Assembly (NCBI GenBank): GCA_029856365.1
Contig: JAHQWW010000006.1
Location: 21,555-85,554, forward strand
Direction: 5' to 3'
From: Candidatus Hodarchaeota archaeon
GTDB lineage: Archaea > Asgardarchaeota > Heimdallarchaeia > Hodarchaeales > Hodarchaeaceae
DNA: 64,000 nucleotides
Numbering within the stretch: position 1 is the stretch's first letter; each line of letters opens with the position of its first letter. Position numbers and translations under genes: made by a program. The notes beneath the pieces were generated by a model. The model was not told the DNA's origin. It was given only the letters and a program-made list of their open reading frames with translations, and made no database searches. Positions 63,978 through 64,000 of the stretch are shown piece by piece.

Positions 63978-64000
63978 TTATTTTATTAAACTATCTATTT

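Overview
The window is AT-rich archaeal chromosome and almost certainly comes from an Asgard archaeon (Promethearchaeati). The core genes are archaeal: split RNA polymerase subunit A, DNA polymerase D small subunit, aIF6, TiaS, ribosomal proteins L39e, L31e and LX, and intron-bearing tRNAs. They sit beside genes of eukaryotic flavour: a small GTPase with a roadblock/LC7 partner, a full-length RPB5-type RNA polymerase subunit, and relatives of oligosaccharyltransferase (OST) subunits ribophorin I, OST48 and, more tentatively, DAD1. I cannot assign an Asgard lineage from sequence reading alone.

Layout. 1-10.4 kb: an MBL-fold protein, then rpoA1-rpoA2-L30e-NusA-like-S12, a METTL5-like methyltransferase, and Csl4-RIO1-Dim2 (RNA exosome and ribosome maturation) followed by tRNA-Ala. 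10.5-16.4 kb: a divergent pilin-like gene and the run small GTPase - KaiC-like ATPase - roadblock - FIST sensor - MFS transporter - SAM hydrolase. 16.4-26.7 kb: SecY, ribophorin I-like protein, ferredoxin, tRNA-Gln with a T-loop intron, Trm112, DAD1-like membrane protein, cPGS-like GTPase, tRNA-Arg with two introns, SepF-like protein and OST48-like protein. 26.9-31.1 kb: RPB5, a PUA/PAPS-reductase-like/ferredoxin fusion, a TFS/RPB9-like zinc-ribbon protein and an unknown gene. 31.1-36.3 kb: KBL, then agmatinase divergent from deoxyhypusine synthase and TiaS. 36.4-45.7 kb: an EMC3/Oxa1-superfamily protein carrying an inserted exodomain, L34e, TruD, L11, the L1-L39e-L31e-aIF6-LX-prefoldin-FtsY operon, and L10. 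45.2-49.4 kb: rpoB-secE-spt5. 49.9-64 kb: an APH-like kinase, ValRS, an acyl-carrier-protein/FkbH/AcpS/deacetylase surface-glycan cluster, a eukaryote-like STT3, PolD small subunit and an interrupted Orc1/Cdc6.

Theme. The genes for moving proteins into and across the membrane and glycosylating them are unusually dense but scattered: SecY, SecE, FtsY, an EMC3-like insertase, STT3, ribophorin I-like, OST48-like and a DAD1-like candidate. Together they suggest a multi-subunit OST coupled to the translocon, where most archaea use a lone AglB. A second theme is information processing with eukaryote-type details (RPB5 jaw domain, METTL5 with Trm112, RIO1, Dim2, TFS/RPB9-like protein). The most system-like novelty candidates are the multi-subunit OST, the GTPase/KaiC/roadblock/FIST module and the archaeal ACP-FkbH cluster. 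All similarity statements rest on recalled family motifs and by-eye comparison; no search was run.
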